A stretch of 64,000 nucleotides of DNA from the NCBI GenBank assembly GCA_020740775.1, contig JAHEWK010000017.1, forward strand, positions 1,240,001-1,304,000, in the 5' to 3' direction. The notes beneath the pieces were generated by a model. It saw only the letters and a list, made by a program, of their open reading frames with translations, ran no database searches and was not told the origin of the DNA. The DNA is from Ilyonectria destructans. Its lineage: Eukaryota > Ascomycota > Sordariomycetes > Hypocreales > Nectriaceae. Each line of letters opens with the position of its first letter. Position 1 is the stretch's first letter. Below, piece after piece: positions 11,278-24,210 of the stretch. The translations under genes and the position numbers were made by a program.

Positions 11278-14200
11278 ATGGATTCGTCATTATCTGCTCT
11301 ACTTGAAAGGTTACGTGGTCGAACGCCTGGCAGCACACTCAGCAGTCTCGGGCTGAAGACGTGCAATGATATCTTTGGTGCGGGAAACTCGAATACAAAC
11401 GCAACACCAAGAGAATCACCTTCTACTGTCCAACCAGGCACACCCGGTCGTATTCTGGGTGTCCAGCCTGTGGGCCCGGCATTAAGGAGGTCGCTCCCTA
11501 CTGTCCAACCGAGTACACTTGGTGATATTCCAGAACCCGTACCTATAAACGCGGCACTAGAGGGACCACAATCAACGGGCCAACCAAGCAAACCAGGTAA
11601 TCGCCAACAATACCAATCAAGTGTAAATCAAATCGACAATGCCAATGCGCAAACACAGGCGGCAGGAAACTGGATGAGCCGGCCACCACCAGGGAGCACG
11701 ACGCCGACACAAGTGTCTCCAAGAAAAAGAGGCAGACCGCGAGGATCTCGTGCACCAAGGCGGAGAGATGTTCGAGAAGGAAATCGGGTGCAGGAACATC
11801 AGCCAAGTGCATACCAAGTCGACACGATCAATATTCAAATACAGGGACCTGAAAGCTGGATGAGTCGACCGCCGCCAAGGAGTACGACACCAATACAGGC
11901 GCCTCCAAGATCAAGAGGCAAACCGCGAACTTCTCGTTCATCAAGACGGAAAGATGCTAGGGAAAGAAACTGGCGGCAAAGGAGACAAATCCAACAGCAA
12001 AGACCACTGGTTGCGGTTGGGACCCCTCCACGACGCCAGAATATGAGATCACAACAAGCACAGCAACTAAAACCTGCAGAGGATGAACTGGATCGACGTG
12101 GATGTATGGCAAGACTGAGGTTTCAAGATGGCCAACAAGAACTTGGCGCCAAGCGTAAGGCTGATCAACATGGACAAAAACAAAACAAAAGGCAAAATCG
12201 AAGACGGGTTGAGAGTAGCAACCTTGAAGAGCAAACCCAGGCATTCAAGAGAGCTATTAAGCATCTGGAAGATGAATTTTCAGAGAAGGAGAGAATATCC
12301 TACACAAAGGATTGGCGTAAGCCGGTCCCCCGTGAGAGGAATATATCCACAGTCATGGACTTTTATCAAGCATTTCACAACATGGACACCCTACCCATAC
12401 ACACATGCATGATATGCTATCGGAAAATCAGCACCATGGAGATAAAAGAGCTTAGCTGGGAAGAGTGGACAAATAGCGCAGCGATGAATAGCTGCCGCAC
12501 GTTTTCATGTCCAGATTGCTTCCCTGTTGGCAAGGCTATACGGAGCTGCGAAAACTGTGCAATGAAGATCCGCGAATGCAATATGGCGCGGGGTGGGAAC
12601 TTGCATCAAGCACTTGGTTGCGAGCACATGTACCCGGATGCTCTCAGAGACCTGACATTGGTTGAGGAGAAGCTGATCGCACTCAACACCCATTTCGGCT
12701 TCGTTGCAAGAATCAAAGTGACAAAAAGCACCAAACAGAGTACAGCATATGCACGCCATGTAAAGGGTCACATAACTGTGTTTCCAAACAGTGTTCAAGA
12801 CTTGGTTACCACAGTACTACCACATCCGCTTCTACAATCTTTGGAGGACATCCATATATCCTAGCATGGGCCGCAGAGACCAGCCCCCAGCGATCTATCC
12901 AAGTTGCTCTCAGTCCGGCGAGGAGCTGTGGAACGGGCGTTGCTTTGGCTAAAAGAATTTAACCCCCACTATCGGCATATCCAAATCGACAAAGCCGAGT
13001 TGGATAGTTGGGGAGAGCCGGCGCACGGGGTTCCGAGCCAGATCTATGACAGGATAGAGAGAGATGAACCATCGGCATGGGAAGAAACGCGAACAGCGCA
13101 CATTGTGCCCCCAGCAGAACGTGGGATGGATGACGCTGGGCCCCAGTCACTCGAACAGATTGTGGACGGGCTGGGCAGAGCGTATGATGAGAATGATGTA
13201 AGTTACGACGAGGATCAGCAGCTCTATGACGAGCGCAGTAGGGAGGAGCTCGAGTATGAGGGCATGGGAAGCTTTCTTGATGAGATCCTTGCATCTGGTA
13301 TGTTTCCACTGGATACAGCACCGCGAGCAACCGATGCCGATAAACTGCAATTTGCCATTGATACAATCAGAGGTGGACACACAAATGCGCAAACACAGCC
13401 GCCCAACCAGCCGACTGGGAGCGCGCAGGATTCGCACCTTCAGCCATACATTCACATTTCAAGAGGCAATGAGTTTGCAGATAGCAATGATCTCTGGCAT
13501 CTTGCAAAAGCATTTCCAACACTATTCCCGTTCGGTTTCGGTGGGCCACGGTGCAAGGAAGAGATGGAATCGGACCTGTGGAAGAACAGTGTTCAGCTCA
13601 CAGGGCATGTCCGTGATAGAGACAGTATTGGAGAGGGTGGAGAGGATGCGATTTCGCCAACACGTAATCTCGGACTTCACGCATGGATGAAGAAAGTGCT
13701 GCAACGACATGGTGGTCGCTTTGCCAATCATCCGGCGTTTTCATTCCTAGTATTCAACATAGAGGTTCGGTCTAGGAATAGAGGAGTAAGTATGGTGAGC
13801 GTGCGACGGACCGATTTTCCTGAGGTTGAGAGGATCATTCAGTCGTTAACACCAGAGAGGCTGTGGGAAGTGCAAAAGGAGTTAGAGGCTGGCGGGAGCA
13901 CCCGAGATGAAGATATCAAAAAGCTCCTGCGATACATCTCATACTTTGGCTACAAACAGGCCATGTCGCAGGAGTCGCGGCTAGCCATGCGCAGAAAGAT
14001 TAAAGCGCTCATCATCAGATACGGTATACCGGCGATTTGGTTTACGCTGAACCCTAATGACATTACGAACCCGGTAAAACTACGTCTGGCGGCATACCGA
14101 AAGGAGGACAAGGCTGCCGCGGAAGCAACCCTGCTTCGGGCCCTTCAGGATAGGTATGAAAGAGTGAAGCTGGCGATAACTGACCCCATAAGCTCTGCCA

Positions 14201-17200
14201 TCTTCTTCCACCGCGAAGTAGAGATGTTCTTTGAGCATTACGTCAAGGTTGGGGAGGAATCTGTGTTTGGTCAGATTGGACAGTATTTTGGCGCTGTCGA
14301 GACCAACGAACGCGGTGCTCTTCATGTCCATGGTTTGCTATGGCTTGAAGGGAACTTGGAGCTCGGACACTTTGTCGGTGCTCATGGAAACGGGGAGGAT
14401 GATGAGAGTGCGGCGATGGAAAGGGAAGGAATCCTGAAATATGTCGATTCTGTCTTCACTGAGGTACGTACATTCATATACTGATATGACCGAAAGCCAA
14501 TGTGGGGTCGGAAGCTGAACTATTATCCAGGACCTGGATGAATCTGCTGCCTTTAGCGAGGAGAGCGAGACTAGGGTGGTTTACGACAACATATCCTACC
14601 TGATGACCGATGCAGGGCGCTTCTCTGAACAGTTTGACGATGAAGCCCACTTTTGCGCGGGCAGGGTCCAGATGCACGTCCATACCGCAACTTGTGTCAA
14701 ATACTCTCATAACAAGGAGGGGGACAAAAAGCCCACATGTCGGTTCCATGCGCCTTGGAAGCTCTTTACAAAAAGCGAATTCGGCGCGGATGGTATACTT
14801 CGGCTCCAACGCTCACATCCCATGATCAACCGATGGAACAAGCCAATGGTGGTTGGGTTGCGGCACAATCACGACATCTCCTTCATCGGTACCCAAAGCA
14901 AGACAATGGCGCTGATATACTACTTGACAAACTACGCCACAAAGATCCAAGATCCGATCTGGAAGAGAGTGGCCATAGCAGCAGAGCTCTTTCCGAGTAT
15001 CAGCACAACCAGCGCCGTCGGGCTAGGTGCAACAACTGCAAACTACGAAGCCAAGGCAAATATAAACCGCCAGTATCTGATGAGAATTGCCAACAGAATA
15101 TTCACCGAGCGGCCATTATCACAGGTGGAGGTGATTGCGCACTTCTTGGATTACCCAAGTGAGTTCTCGAGTACCAAACAATGGTCATATGTGAATATGA
15201 CAATGATATACTGGGCAATACTCCGACGCTGGCAGTATCTCCAGCAATGCAGTAGCACTTTAGGCGACGACGATGATCGACCTATCGAGAACATAGGTGG
15301 CAATGGCAACGGCAACGACGCGGAAGCCAGCGCGGAGAGGGTCTTGGTGGGAAGCGATGGCAAGAAGCTACCATACATTGAAGCCTACCACCACCGTGGA
15401 GAGGTGCTGCAGACATTATGCTTCTATGACTACATGTCGATTGTTACATTACAAAAGAGCATAGATTCATCTTACAAGGAGTTGGTGAAGATAGAATTTG
15501 AAAGGAACTGGAAGCCGGGAAGGGACTGGGTGCAGGTTCTAAGACCCCCGGGGAAGTATGCAGTGCCATGCATCAACGGCTTTCTCGATATGGACTTTGA
15601 TATTGACACAAACGCAGACCGATACCGCAGGTAAGCACAAGCCATAGAACAGATGGGATGGATAAACGAGGAGCATATACTAATATTAGCACCAGAGCTG
15701 CAGTACAGCACCTCGCACTCTTCGTACCATGGGAGAAGTTCACTACAGCAGCGTCTGGTGACATCAACGAAATCTGGGAACACTGGAGACGGCAACTCCC
15801 CAAAAGACTCCAGACTATCGCAGGCAACATCCAGCTCTTGAAGCGATCAGCGGAAGATGCGCGGCGAGATGCAAAGCAGTGGGCGGCTGCGGGGGACGAC
15901 ACCGTTTTGGATGATATCGACGCTATGGGGTATGATCTCCAAGATCCTACAGGCCCAGTAAAAGCATATCGCCCAGACCAGGTTGGCCAGCTTGGCCGAT
16001 TGATTGAGACAGTACGAGGTGCTACAGGCCCTAACCAGGTGACCGCTGGTTCGGAGCATCTTTTGCAGATGCTAGATCAGCTCCGCGAAGCCCAAGCAGA
16101 TATCACCGAGTTTGCGGATGACGTCGAGACTGTCGCTTCCGCAGAGAACCCAGCGCAGTACCAGCCAACCATGGTAGCCAGGAGCGAGCTCCCAACGCAA
16201 CGTCAGCTTAGAGGAATTAAGAGCAAGCAGGATCAAGCTGACAAGGAAATTGTGAAAAGAATCCGAGGCTCTGATGGAGTTCAGATTACGCAGAACACAG
16301 CTGCCGGCGCAGAAGCATCACTGAACCATACCTTCGCGGGCGCGGGAGAAGATATTATAGAAATGTCAGAAACAGACACCCGGAACACTCAGAGAGCCAG
16401 TGCCAGGGTCGCCTTTGGACCGTCGACAACATTCCTCCATGCCGGTCGGGAGATTGCAAGGAGGTTCACCTTGAACGAGCGGCAGGAGATCGCCTTCCTT
16501 TTAGTGTGTCGCCACCTCGATACCATCCCGGACGAAGATAAGAGGGATGATTTCGATAGCAGTAATGTCGAGAACAATGATAACGCACAACTATGCGAGT
16601 TCCTGGGTGGAGAGGGCGGCACCGGGAAGTCCAGGGTCATCGAGGCGTTGGCGGAATTGTTCGCTAGCAAAGGCATATCGCACAGGCTGCTGATAACGGC
16701 GACATCGGGGGTCGCAGCAGCGCGCATCAACGGCGTGACCATTCACTCCGCCTGTGGGATGCAACCCAACGCATCCGGCAGCAATGCCGACGATGGCAGC
16801 ACGGTAACCTACGTGGACGGTGACGCTCGAAGAAGATGGAATGAAAAATGGCTGCTCATCATTGACGAGGTAAGCATGCTGGGCCTCCAGACGCTCTGTG
16901 ATATCAACAAGCGACTTTGCGCCTCCCGAGGATCGAATCAAGATTTTGGCGGCATCCCAGTGGTGCTATTGTCAGGAGATTTCCACCAGTTCCGCCCGGT
17001 GCAGAATAAGTCGCTATTGACGCCATGGTCCGCCCTCAGGATTGCGGACGAAATGAGGGCGCACGCACTCTGGGCTCGATTTACCACCGTCGTTATGCTC
17101 ACCGAACAGGTGCGCGCAGCGGGGGACCCGGAGCTGCAGCGGCTGCTGACTCGGATCCGGCAAGGGCAGCAAGACGAGTCCGACATGGAGTTTCTTAACA

Positions 17201-18120
17201 GCCGGTGCTTTAGGGAAGGCCGAGCCATACCATGGGGCAAGGGCATCACAGCAGTTACACCCCTCAACAGCACCAGATGGTGCCTGAACATGGATGCGGT
17301 CTTGGCCTTCCAGAGGCACCACCAGAAGCCAGTCCGGATATTTCTACCCCAGCACCGTTGGGGTAAACCCAATACATTACCGGTAACGGAGGAAGAAGTT
17401 ACGCTCATGGCCAGCGTCGGGGATGACAGCAAGATCTGTGTGCCGGCCACATTCATGTTCGTGCCTGGTATGCCGGTTGTGGTGACCATGAATATAAACC
17501 CAGGTCTCAAGCTCGTGAATGGCGCCAAGTACACAGCGCTAGAAGTTATACCAGACAGCAAAAGATTCCCAGGCTATCAACTCGCCCCGAACATTATCCT
17601 CCACTTTGGACCACCTGCCGGCATCATCCTGTCGTCCGAGTCAACCAAGAAGTTCGAATTTGATGAAATGCCACCAGGCACAATTCTACTTACTCCAACG
17701 AGTGCGCAAATACCAATCGAAAAGAAGAAGAGGGTCAAGAAGAGGCCTTGGCAGAGGCATAATGTGAGCCGCCGAGGACTTCCCTGCACTGCAGCGTTCG
17801 CATGCACCGATTACAAAATCCAAGGCGAAACCCTCCTCGAGATTGCGCTGGAGCTGCGAGGAACCGGAACAAAGCTGAATACCACAACTGGACAACTCGA
17901 GCCAGGAAAGTGCGATCCGTACAGCCTGTATGTGCAGCTATCGCGGTGCAAATCGCTTGATGGTATTATGTTGCTGTCAAAGGCACGGGTGCAGGACATA
18001 GTCGGGAATAAAATACCACAGGAAATGTTTGATGGCGAGGCTAGGCTGGAACAGTTGTGCGAGAGGACAGTAAATGAGGCCCGATTATCGTTATTGTCAT
18101 ATCCATCTGCACAATACTAG
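11278..18120 (+). pseudogene. Helitron Rep-helicase (RepHel), three exons, one in-frame stop
   Basis: Exons 11278-14463, 14531-15630 and 15690-18120 splice in frame to 2239 codons. Introns are 67 bp (GTACGT...TCCAG) and 59 bp (GTAAGC...TACTAATATTAG). The N-terminus is basic and disordered with two AT-hook-like blocks. A Cys-rich domain follows (12400-12800). Next comes the Helitron-like N domain (FPTLFPFGFGG near 13520) and the HUH nuclease motif LHVHGLLWL (14320-14340). The two catalytic tyrosines are in YLTNY (14921-14935). The C-terminus is a Pif1-type helicase: GGEGGTGKS (near 16610), LLIIDEVSM (16855-16880), SGDFHQFRPV, and YVQLSRCKSLDG near the end. The only lesion is TAG at 12862-12864, at a place where tryptophan is expected (TGG to TAG). 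Element ends were not located. Confidence 0.9.
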
Positions 18121-18349
18121 CAGTAATGTAATTTAGATAATAGGTTTCTTATATATAAATAGAAGTAGGTAGAAGGATAGAAAACCAATATATATATAAT
18201 CAGAGCATAAGAGAGAATCTCATAAAATATAAGGACAAGAGCAATAATGCTATCACAAACCGAGTTCCTTACCTCAGCAAGCTCAGGCCATTTGTGGGGC
18301 AGCCGACCGGACTAGTTATACCTAATTGGTAAGTCGAAAAATCCCAAAA
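18121..18349. other. AT-rich 3' flank of the Helitron gene
   Basis: AT-rich sequence with TATATATA runs follows the helicase stop codon. No gene and no convincing Helitron 3' terminus (a CTRR end preceded by a hairpin) was identified. Confidence 0.4.
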
Positions 18350-18792
18350 ATCCCAGAGCTTAAGAAGACCTTTCGTACCGAAAGGCAAATCCCAGCCAAT
18401 GAAGACTTCTCTACACTTTGATCTGGAGGGAGGGTGAATTCGAAGTTCATCCACATGTGCCAAATGAGAGTGGGAGGATTAGGACCAATTAGGAGGTGCG
18501 GTTGCGCATCGCTTAATCTCAGAGAGCGAATGAGAATTCAATGAGGAAGAGAAGATTGGCACCTCTTGGGGGCATTCGGATGGGGTTAATCCGGACCAAC
18601 AGGAGATGCAGTTGCGCTTACTCTCAGAGAGCGAATGAGAATTCACATGTGCGCATTGCCAAATGAGGAAGAGAAGATTGGACCAACAGGAGGTGCAGTT
18701 GCGATTCCGAATCGGGTAATTTTGCAGGGGGGGGGGCCAAATTTCGGGGGTGAAAAATCCCAGAGCTTAAGAAGACCTTTCGTACCGAAAGG
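18350..18792. repeat. Duplicated hairpin repeat and degenerate tandem units
   Basis: The block AGAGCTTAAGAAGACC followed by the hairpin CCTTTCGTACCGAAAGG (7-bp stem, 3-base loop) occurs twice, at about 18354-18384 and 18761-18791. Between them are two to three degenerate copies of a unit containing CTCTCAGAGAGCGAATGAG, GAATTCACATG, GCCAAATGAGG and AAGAGAAGATTGG. The arrangement resembles the terminal structure of a non-autonomous element or a tandemly duplicated Helitron end. It has no coding potential. Confidence 0.65.
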
Positions 18793-18998
18793 CATAATAG
18801 GTATTAATTATAGAAACTTTTCTATAATTTCTAACGAATTCTATTGATTTTGTAGAATTTAAAACGTAAAAAAATATAAATGCGCATCCGGGTGCGCACC
18901 TATTGGGCCCCTTTCTTCAGAACATGATTACCTAAGCATGCCTACCCTATACTTCTAGGTCAGCAAGAGTTTTTAGTTGCACAAGAGAGCTAGCTACT

Positions 18999-19037
18999 TT
19001 ATAACAAGCCTATGAATCCATTAGACAAAGCCAGGAT

Positions 19038-19070
<33 letters not shown>

Positions 19071-22000
19071 TTCGAGGTCAACCTCGCTCTCGTCGCTTTC
19101 AAATGCATCTGACTCCAAATCCGACTCCAACTCATCAGCGTCCTCGGGCTCAACCCGCCACTCTGGTGGTTCTGTTTGGGAGAGGAACTCTCGTAGTAAC
19201 GATGAGTATCGTGGTGTTGACTCCGCTGCTTCCTTTTTGGCCTCAAGATAAACTCGAATGTCGTATTCCTCACCACTGTTATGGAGTTGACGTCTTGCCC
19301 ACCGCAGTCGTTGGATTAGCCCCGGAGTAAGGCCCTGGAAAGACCGAATAGTATCGAATAAACCCATGATATTTTGCCGAGTAGGGAGGAGAATTGTGGG
19401 TTGGCTGAGTCGCGTGGGAAAATCTCTTAGAGCACTTGCAAGTGGTATCGGGACCCGAAAGGCATCCCTCTCCACATGTTCCTCACTTCGTTCAGCTTCA
19501 AGCTTCCATGGTATTATGTAGTCCAGCCTATCCTTGTCACGGCTCCAGGTAGGACCGACCAAAAGGATCATATTCCGTAATGCTCTACGGCAGTGCTGGT
19601 TGACGATCTGCTGACTGGCGGAGCGTAGCTCGTTGGTGTGGATCATGACACGCAGCCAATCCTCATGGGCTTTCCTTTCGGTTCGTTGGAAATCTCTTGC
19701 TGTCAAGACATTCGGAGCCATATCTGAGGATAACTGTTCGGAGCGATTTTGACCGAGAAAGCCGGTTCCCAATCGAATGTGGCGGTTATGTTGAGGGGGC
19801 AAGAAATAAGGGGCCCAGTATTGAATCTGGAAGAACGTCGGCTTTCCATGATACCAAGTATCTCGAGCATGATTAGTCCCGACTTCTTTTGTCTGGTCGC
19901 TGTCAAAAGTGACCATAATGCAACTGCCGATACGGCGCTTCAGGTGGTCGTCAAATAACCCGGCTGATTCACTGATGATGCTCCAGAACTTCTTGAAGGT
20001 TTGGTAGACTTGTAAGAAATGAATTCGATGCCATTTCGGTGGATGAGCCCGCCCAAACAGATGCCTGAAGACGAACTCTGACCAGCCATCCCCGGGGGGG
20101 AGATATTTGCGTGTGGTCTTCCAACAAGGGAGCTCGTTCGGCATGTCGGAATCCTCAACGATGTCGGACAATGCCGCGCTATACAAAGGCCATGCCTCCA
20201 TGTAAATTTCCCAGATCGTCTGAGCCGTGACAACTTGACTTGTTTCAGCTGCTGAATCTTCATGGGCTTGTCGCAGCCGAGATAAGGTGGAGAGGGCATT
20301 GCGCCCGAGGCTGATACGCACCCGCTCCCAGTACGAGTGCATCTTCGACAGGAGATGCTGGTTATATGCGCGTGCAATCTCCTCTGTGGAGAGCTTGACA
20401 ACTCGATCAGCTAACTCCCTGCCCTCTTTGTCTCGTCCCTCGTCAAATGCCCGTCGAGCCTCTTGAAGCCATTCTTGGAGGAAGAACTCCACCGTAATTT
20501 GTGTGGTTGTCAGGGCCTGAACGTTTGCCTGGGAAGCCAGACGCGCCTGGAGGGGGCTTCGGGATATATAGAGCTGTGTCAACGTTTCGAGCGCCAGGTG
20601 TCCATGTCTCCAGTCAACTTGCGCACTGGGAATCCAAAGCATCCCGCATGAACCGATTGGCTCTTCAAGACCGAGACCACGCCTCTCGTTGAGCATCCCT
20701 TGTTGCACTTGAACCCTCCAAGAAGGGCGCCAGATCCACTTGTCATGGTTGTACTCTCTCTCACTCTGGAAGTTGAAAATCAAAAGGCGACAGAAGAGCT
20801 GGGCTGTGTAGAAAGCGAGAACCTGCCGAATAGAAGTCTCGGCAGGGTTCTCATTATGTAATTGATCGACTGGGCTCAGAGACGCTTCTTGGAAAAGATG
20901 ATCGAGCGGCAGGATGAGGCGGGCAGCTTGAGTGAAGATCAATGCGTTGATGTCGCTCGTTGGGACAATCCAGAAGGGATAATGTTCGTCGGCATCTGGA
21001 CGAAGTGGGACTACTCGAGAAAGCGGTCCGGTTTGGGGTCTCCGGTCGGGATTGAAAAGGCCGCGATCCCACATTGTCAGGATGGTATCGAGGCGAAAGG
21101 TGACGTCCTTACGAAGCCCATAGTTTGTCAGCGCTTGTGGATTTGAGATTGCTCTCAAGTGCCGCTTATTTGCCTCCCAAGCACGAAGAAGGGAAGTACG
21201 GCTGAGCTGGCTGTTGTAAACCCTCTGACGATCTTGGGCCATCGAAGCGAGGTCCTGAATCATCTCATCGTCAAACGCGAGTAGCGGGAGTGAGCCGGAA
21301 CTGAAGAGCGCGTAGCTGCTGAACATCACCGCAAAGAGCTCCTTGTTGGAACTGTATGCCTTGGCGCGGGGAGTACCCAGTTGACGAGACTCCGGATGGC
21401 CGAGGTTTGAGCTTCGTGTTCTGTTTATCTTTGATGTCAGAGTACCGGTATCCCGAAGGAGGAAAGACCGGAAGTGGGTCGCCACCAAAGGAGCATCTGG
21501 AGCAATGTCTAAGAGTCGCTTGTGTGCGTGACGGTTGCACTGGCTTTTCCAGAGAAGGGTGTACGGTTCGCCCCCGCCAAGGTCAGACGAGCGAGGATCC
21601 GTAACAATATCCCGGATCCCGATGTCGATCCAGCATGAGCGAATATCCAGATGACCAGGATTCAGATCTTTCAGAACGGTATCCTCAAAATAGGAGAGTG
21701 TCTCATGAAGGCTTGGCCTAGCGAAGGTATTCTTTAGGTCATGGGCCTGGAAGAGCAGGCGAGGATGTTGGAAGTAGGCGATGGCCTCTCCCCGTCGTGT
21801 CGGGACCCGAAGCTCATTTGCCTTGACCACAACTAAGCGCCAGAACCGGCGAAGATGTTGGGCAGGAAGGGTGTAAGCCAGGCGAAAGGATCGGTTCTCG
21901 TCCTCTGCGCTCCACCGCCCCATAGCCGGCTTCTCTTGGTAGGAACGAGACTTTGCATAGGCAATGTCAAATGTCCGAGGAATCTCTTGGCGAGATGGGT

Positions 22001-23656
22001 CGGAGATGGTTTCATACGCGGCTGGGATGATGATCTTGTCATAGAAATCCCTCTGTCACTCAAGAGAGAGGGCGTTGGAGGTGGCAGATGTCATCGAGTG
22101 GAAATCACGACAAGACTCGGGGAAGAAAACAAAGACCGAGAATCTGACACTCCTTGTATTGAATGACCCAAGAGGGATATGACGTGTTTTTGCCAGGTCG
22201 AGGCCATGAGGCTGTATGACTTGATCCGTCGACAGGTTCAGGGAGAAATGGGGCAGGAAGGAAAGGCGGAAGTCGTTGGGGGCTCGGATAGCGGCTAGGT
22301 CTTTGGCCCCGAGCCAGATGCTATCAATATCCCATTGCCGCGTGATCGTGACAGAGGACTGCGATAGAGTGGCTTGCGTTTTTTGGAAGGAAAGTGGCTC
22401 AATCGGCTGGCTCGAGAGGAACCTCTTCCACTGAGGAAAGTAGGCGCGGGGGTCGTATGATCCACTTTCACCAAAGATGTCCGCGAGCGGTGGAAGAAAA
22501 CGTTGGAGATGTGCCACCCTCTCCTTGAGTGTATGCGCCTGTTCAGACTCGTTTTGCTCTTGTATATGTAGACCTAGGCAGAGAGAGTTAGGTAAGTGTT
22601 TATCAGATTGCCGGGGATGGGAACGAGGAGCTTACAGTCGCATCCAATGTCAAAGAATGTCCGGAATATCTGGTCATATACATTGCTCTGCGCTCCGAGG
22701 AAATCAGCACCACCCCTGGTCTCCTGGTTATCAATAGCTTGAAGGAAGAAATCCAGAGGTGAACTGGCTGAACGCGGAGATCGTGGCGCTGCGACGGTTG
22801 GCGAAGAAGAACCGAATGATGGCGACGGGCTAGATGAGCACGAAGAGCTAGGCGAGCTCAGCAAGGACAGATGAGAAATGCTAGGCTCAGAAGGCGAGAG
22901 CTCTTGCAAGTTTGAATCATGTATCGGGATCGGAGTGCCGGGACGGGATTCGAGGTCGAGGTTTCCTGGAAGGCTTTCGGAGACACTAGGAGTGAGTGCA
23001 ATAGGCGAAGAGCAAAGAGAGAACGAGCCAGGCTCGGGTGCAAACTCAGATTCAATATCGGATAGAACTTCTTGCCGGGAATCGTCCAATGAATTAGGAT
23101 TGGTAGCCAAATCATCATCATCCAAGGTGAGAGCTGAGAACCCGGGGATAGACTCTTTGGGTCTTTCATTGAAAGGCAGCGGGCTTGATTCCGAGGTGTC
23201 TGCTACCACAATGGTTTCTTGTGGCTCCGCCAGCCGCCCGATCCGCGATGAGGACCTCTCGATGCGTCCAGGTCTTGCATCATGTCGCGCTCGTCTCGAC
23301 GATAGCGTTCTGCTGGTAACCGTGGTGGCTTCCGAGGCAGCTCTTGTCGCCGGGTTGACGGCGGGCAATAAATGCCTATCATGCAGCCTTGGGCTCTGAC
23401 GCCTTGATTGTTCTTCGCGTTCTTGGTTGGAGAAGGGTGCTTCAGTAGCCGCAACGGCCTGCGGAGAACCTCCAACAGCTTGATCTGTGTTGTCGACCAG
23501 CTGGACGAGTTGGTTCGTTAGGCAGTCTTCACGGTGTTGAGCCTGGTTTGCTGTACGAGCTTGTAGGCGGCGAACTTGTGCCCATTCCCGCTTGCGTCTC
23601 TTTCGTTCATCGGCAGAAACGGGGGCAGGAGGCATTGTTTGTCTGGTGGACTGCAA
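18999..23656 (-). pseudogene. Large orphan protein, 1531 codons, two exons, one in-frame TGA
   Basis: Exon 1 (22636-23656) and exon 2 (18999-22573) are joined by a 62-bp intron (GTAAGC...CCTAG) that restores the frame through a predicted coiled coil (QEQNESEQAHTLKERVAHLQ). The N-terminal ~310 residues are Ser/Pro-rich and disordered. The remaining ~1200 residues form a dense, mostly helical Trp/Arg-rich region without a motif I can name. Examples are ELPCWKTTRKYLPPGDGWSE and GSCIMVTFDSDQTKEVGTNH. The C-terminus is acidic with 11 consecutive aspartates. One TGA at 22056-22058 interrupts an otherwise continuous frame of 153 + 974 codons in exon 2; a CGA-to-TGA change would explain it. I do not recognise a characterised family. 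The context, a long ORF between a Helitron and LINEs, suggests a multi-copy element-borne gene, which is inference. Confidence 0.7.
19038..19070. repeat. (GTC)11 microsatellite coding a poly-Asp tail
   Basis: Eleven GTC units on the plus strand are read as GAC codons on the minus strand, giving the aspartate run near the C-terminus of the orphan protein. The uninterrupted codon repeat suggests length variability. Confidence 0.95.
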
Positions 23657-24192
23657 AGAGGATAGAGAGAAGGGAATGAAGATGAGCTAGGTAGGATTGA
23701 TGGACTGTTTTCTCTGCATTCATTTTCAATTATTACTCCGCGTCAAATCGTTGTTTGCATTACGTTTAATTGCGATAATCCTTCCTCAGACCTCAAATAA
23801 GCAGGATTGAATGGGAACCGGGGTATCAGGCGTTCGTGTTCGCGAGCATTGCTTGTCTCTAAGTTTCAAGTGGCTGACAGCTAGTGGTATCATTGGACCA
23901 CAGATGCGTTGGGGCTTGTCGCGGGGGATTATGTTGCTTAGACAGGAAAAGGATCGCAAGCCACAACGGGCAACCAAATGAAGGGGTTCAATACTGCGTA
24001 TTAGGGATGCCTGACGTCGGCATTCTTGTTCAAAGAGTGTTCACCCAGATTATATGGTCAAGAGCATCTCACGATGCTAGAGCTCCGTTATGAGTCGTCA
24101 TATATATAATAAATAGGAACCTCTAGAAGAAGCTTGCCATCAATTGGCTGCGCTAGGTTGTTGACAAGTGACGGGGTAGTTCTCGGCACAGG
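23657..24192. other. Intergenic, nothing recognised
   Basis: This is the upstream region of the orphan gene on the minus strand. No gene, repeat array or recognisable element end was seen. Confidence 0.4.
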
Positions 24193-24210
24193 GTGTGTGT
24201 GTGTGTGTGT
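24193..24210. repeat. (GT)9 microsatellite, probable LINE 3' tail
   Basis: Nine GT units lie directly after the last hairpin of the minus-strand LINE. On that strand the tract reads (CA)9 and is a candidate 3' terminus. Confidence 0.8.

Noticed and set aside
13147..13455. Minus-strand ORFs inside the Helitron
   Set aside because: They overlap the well-supported Rep region on the plus strand and carry no recognisable motif.
18860..18920. Hairpin TGCGCA-TCCGGG-TGCGCA as the Helitron 3' end
   Set aside because: No CTRR terminus follows at the expected distance and no second copy was available to define the end.
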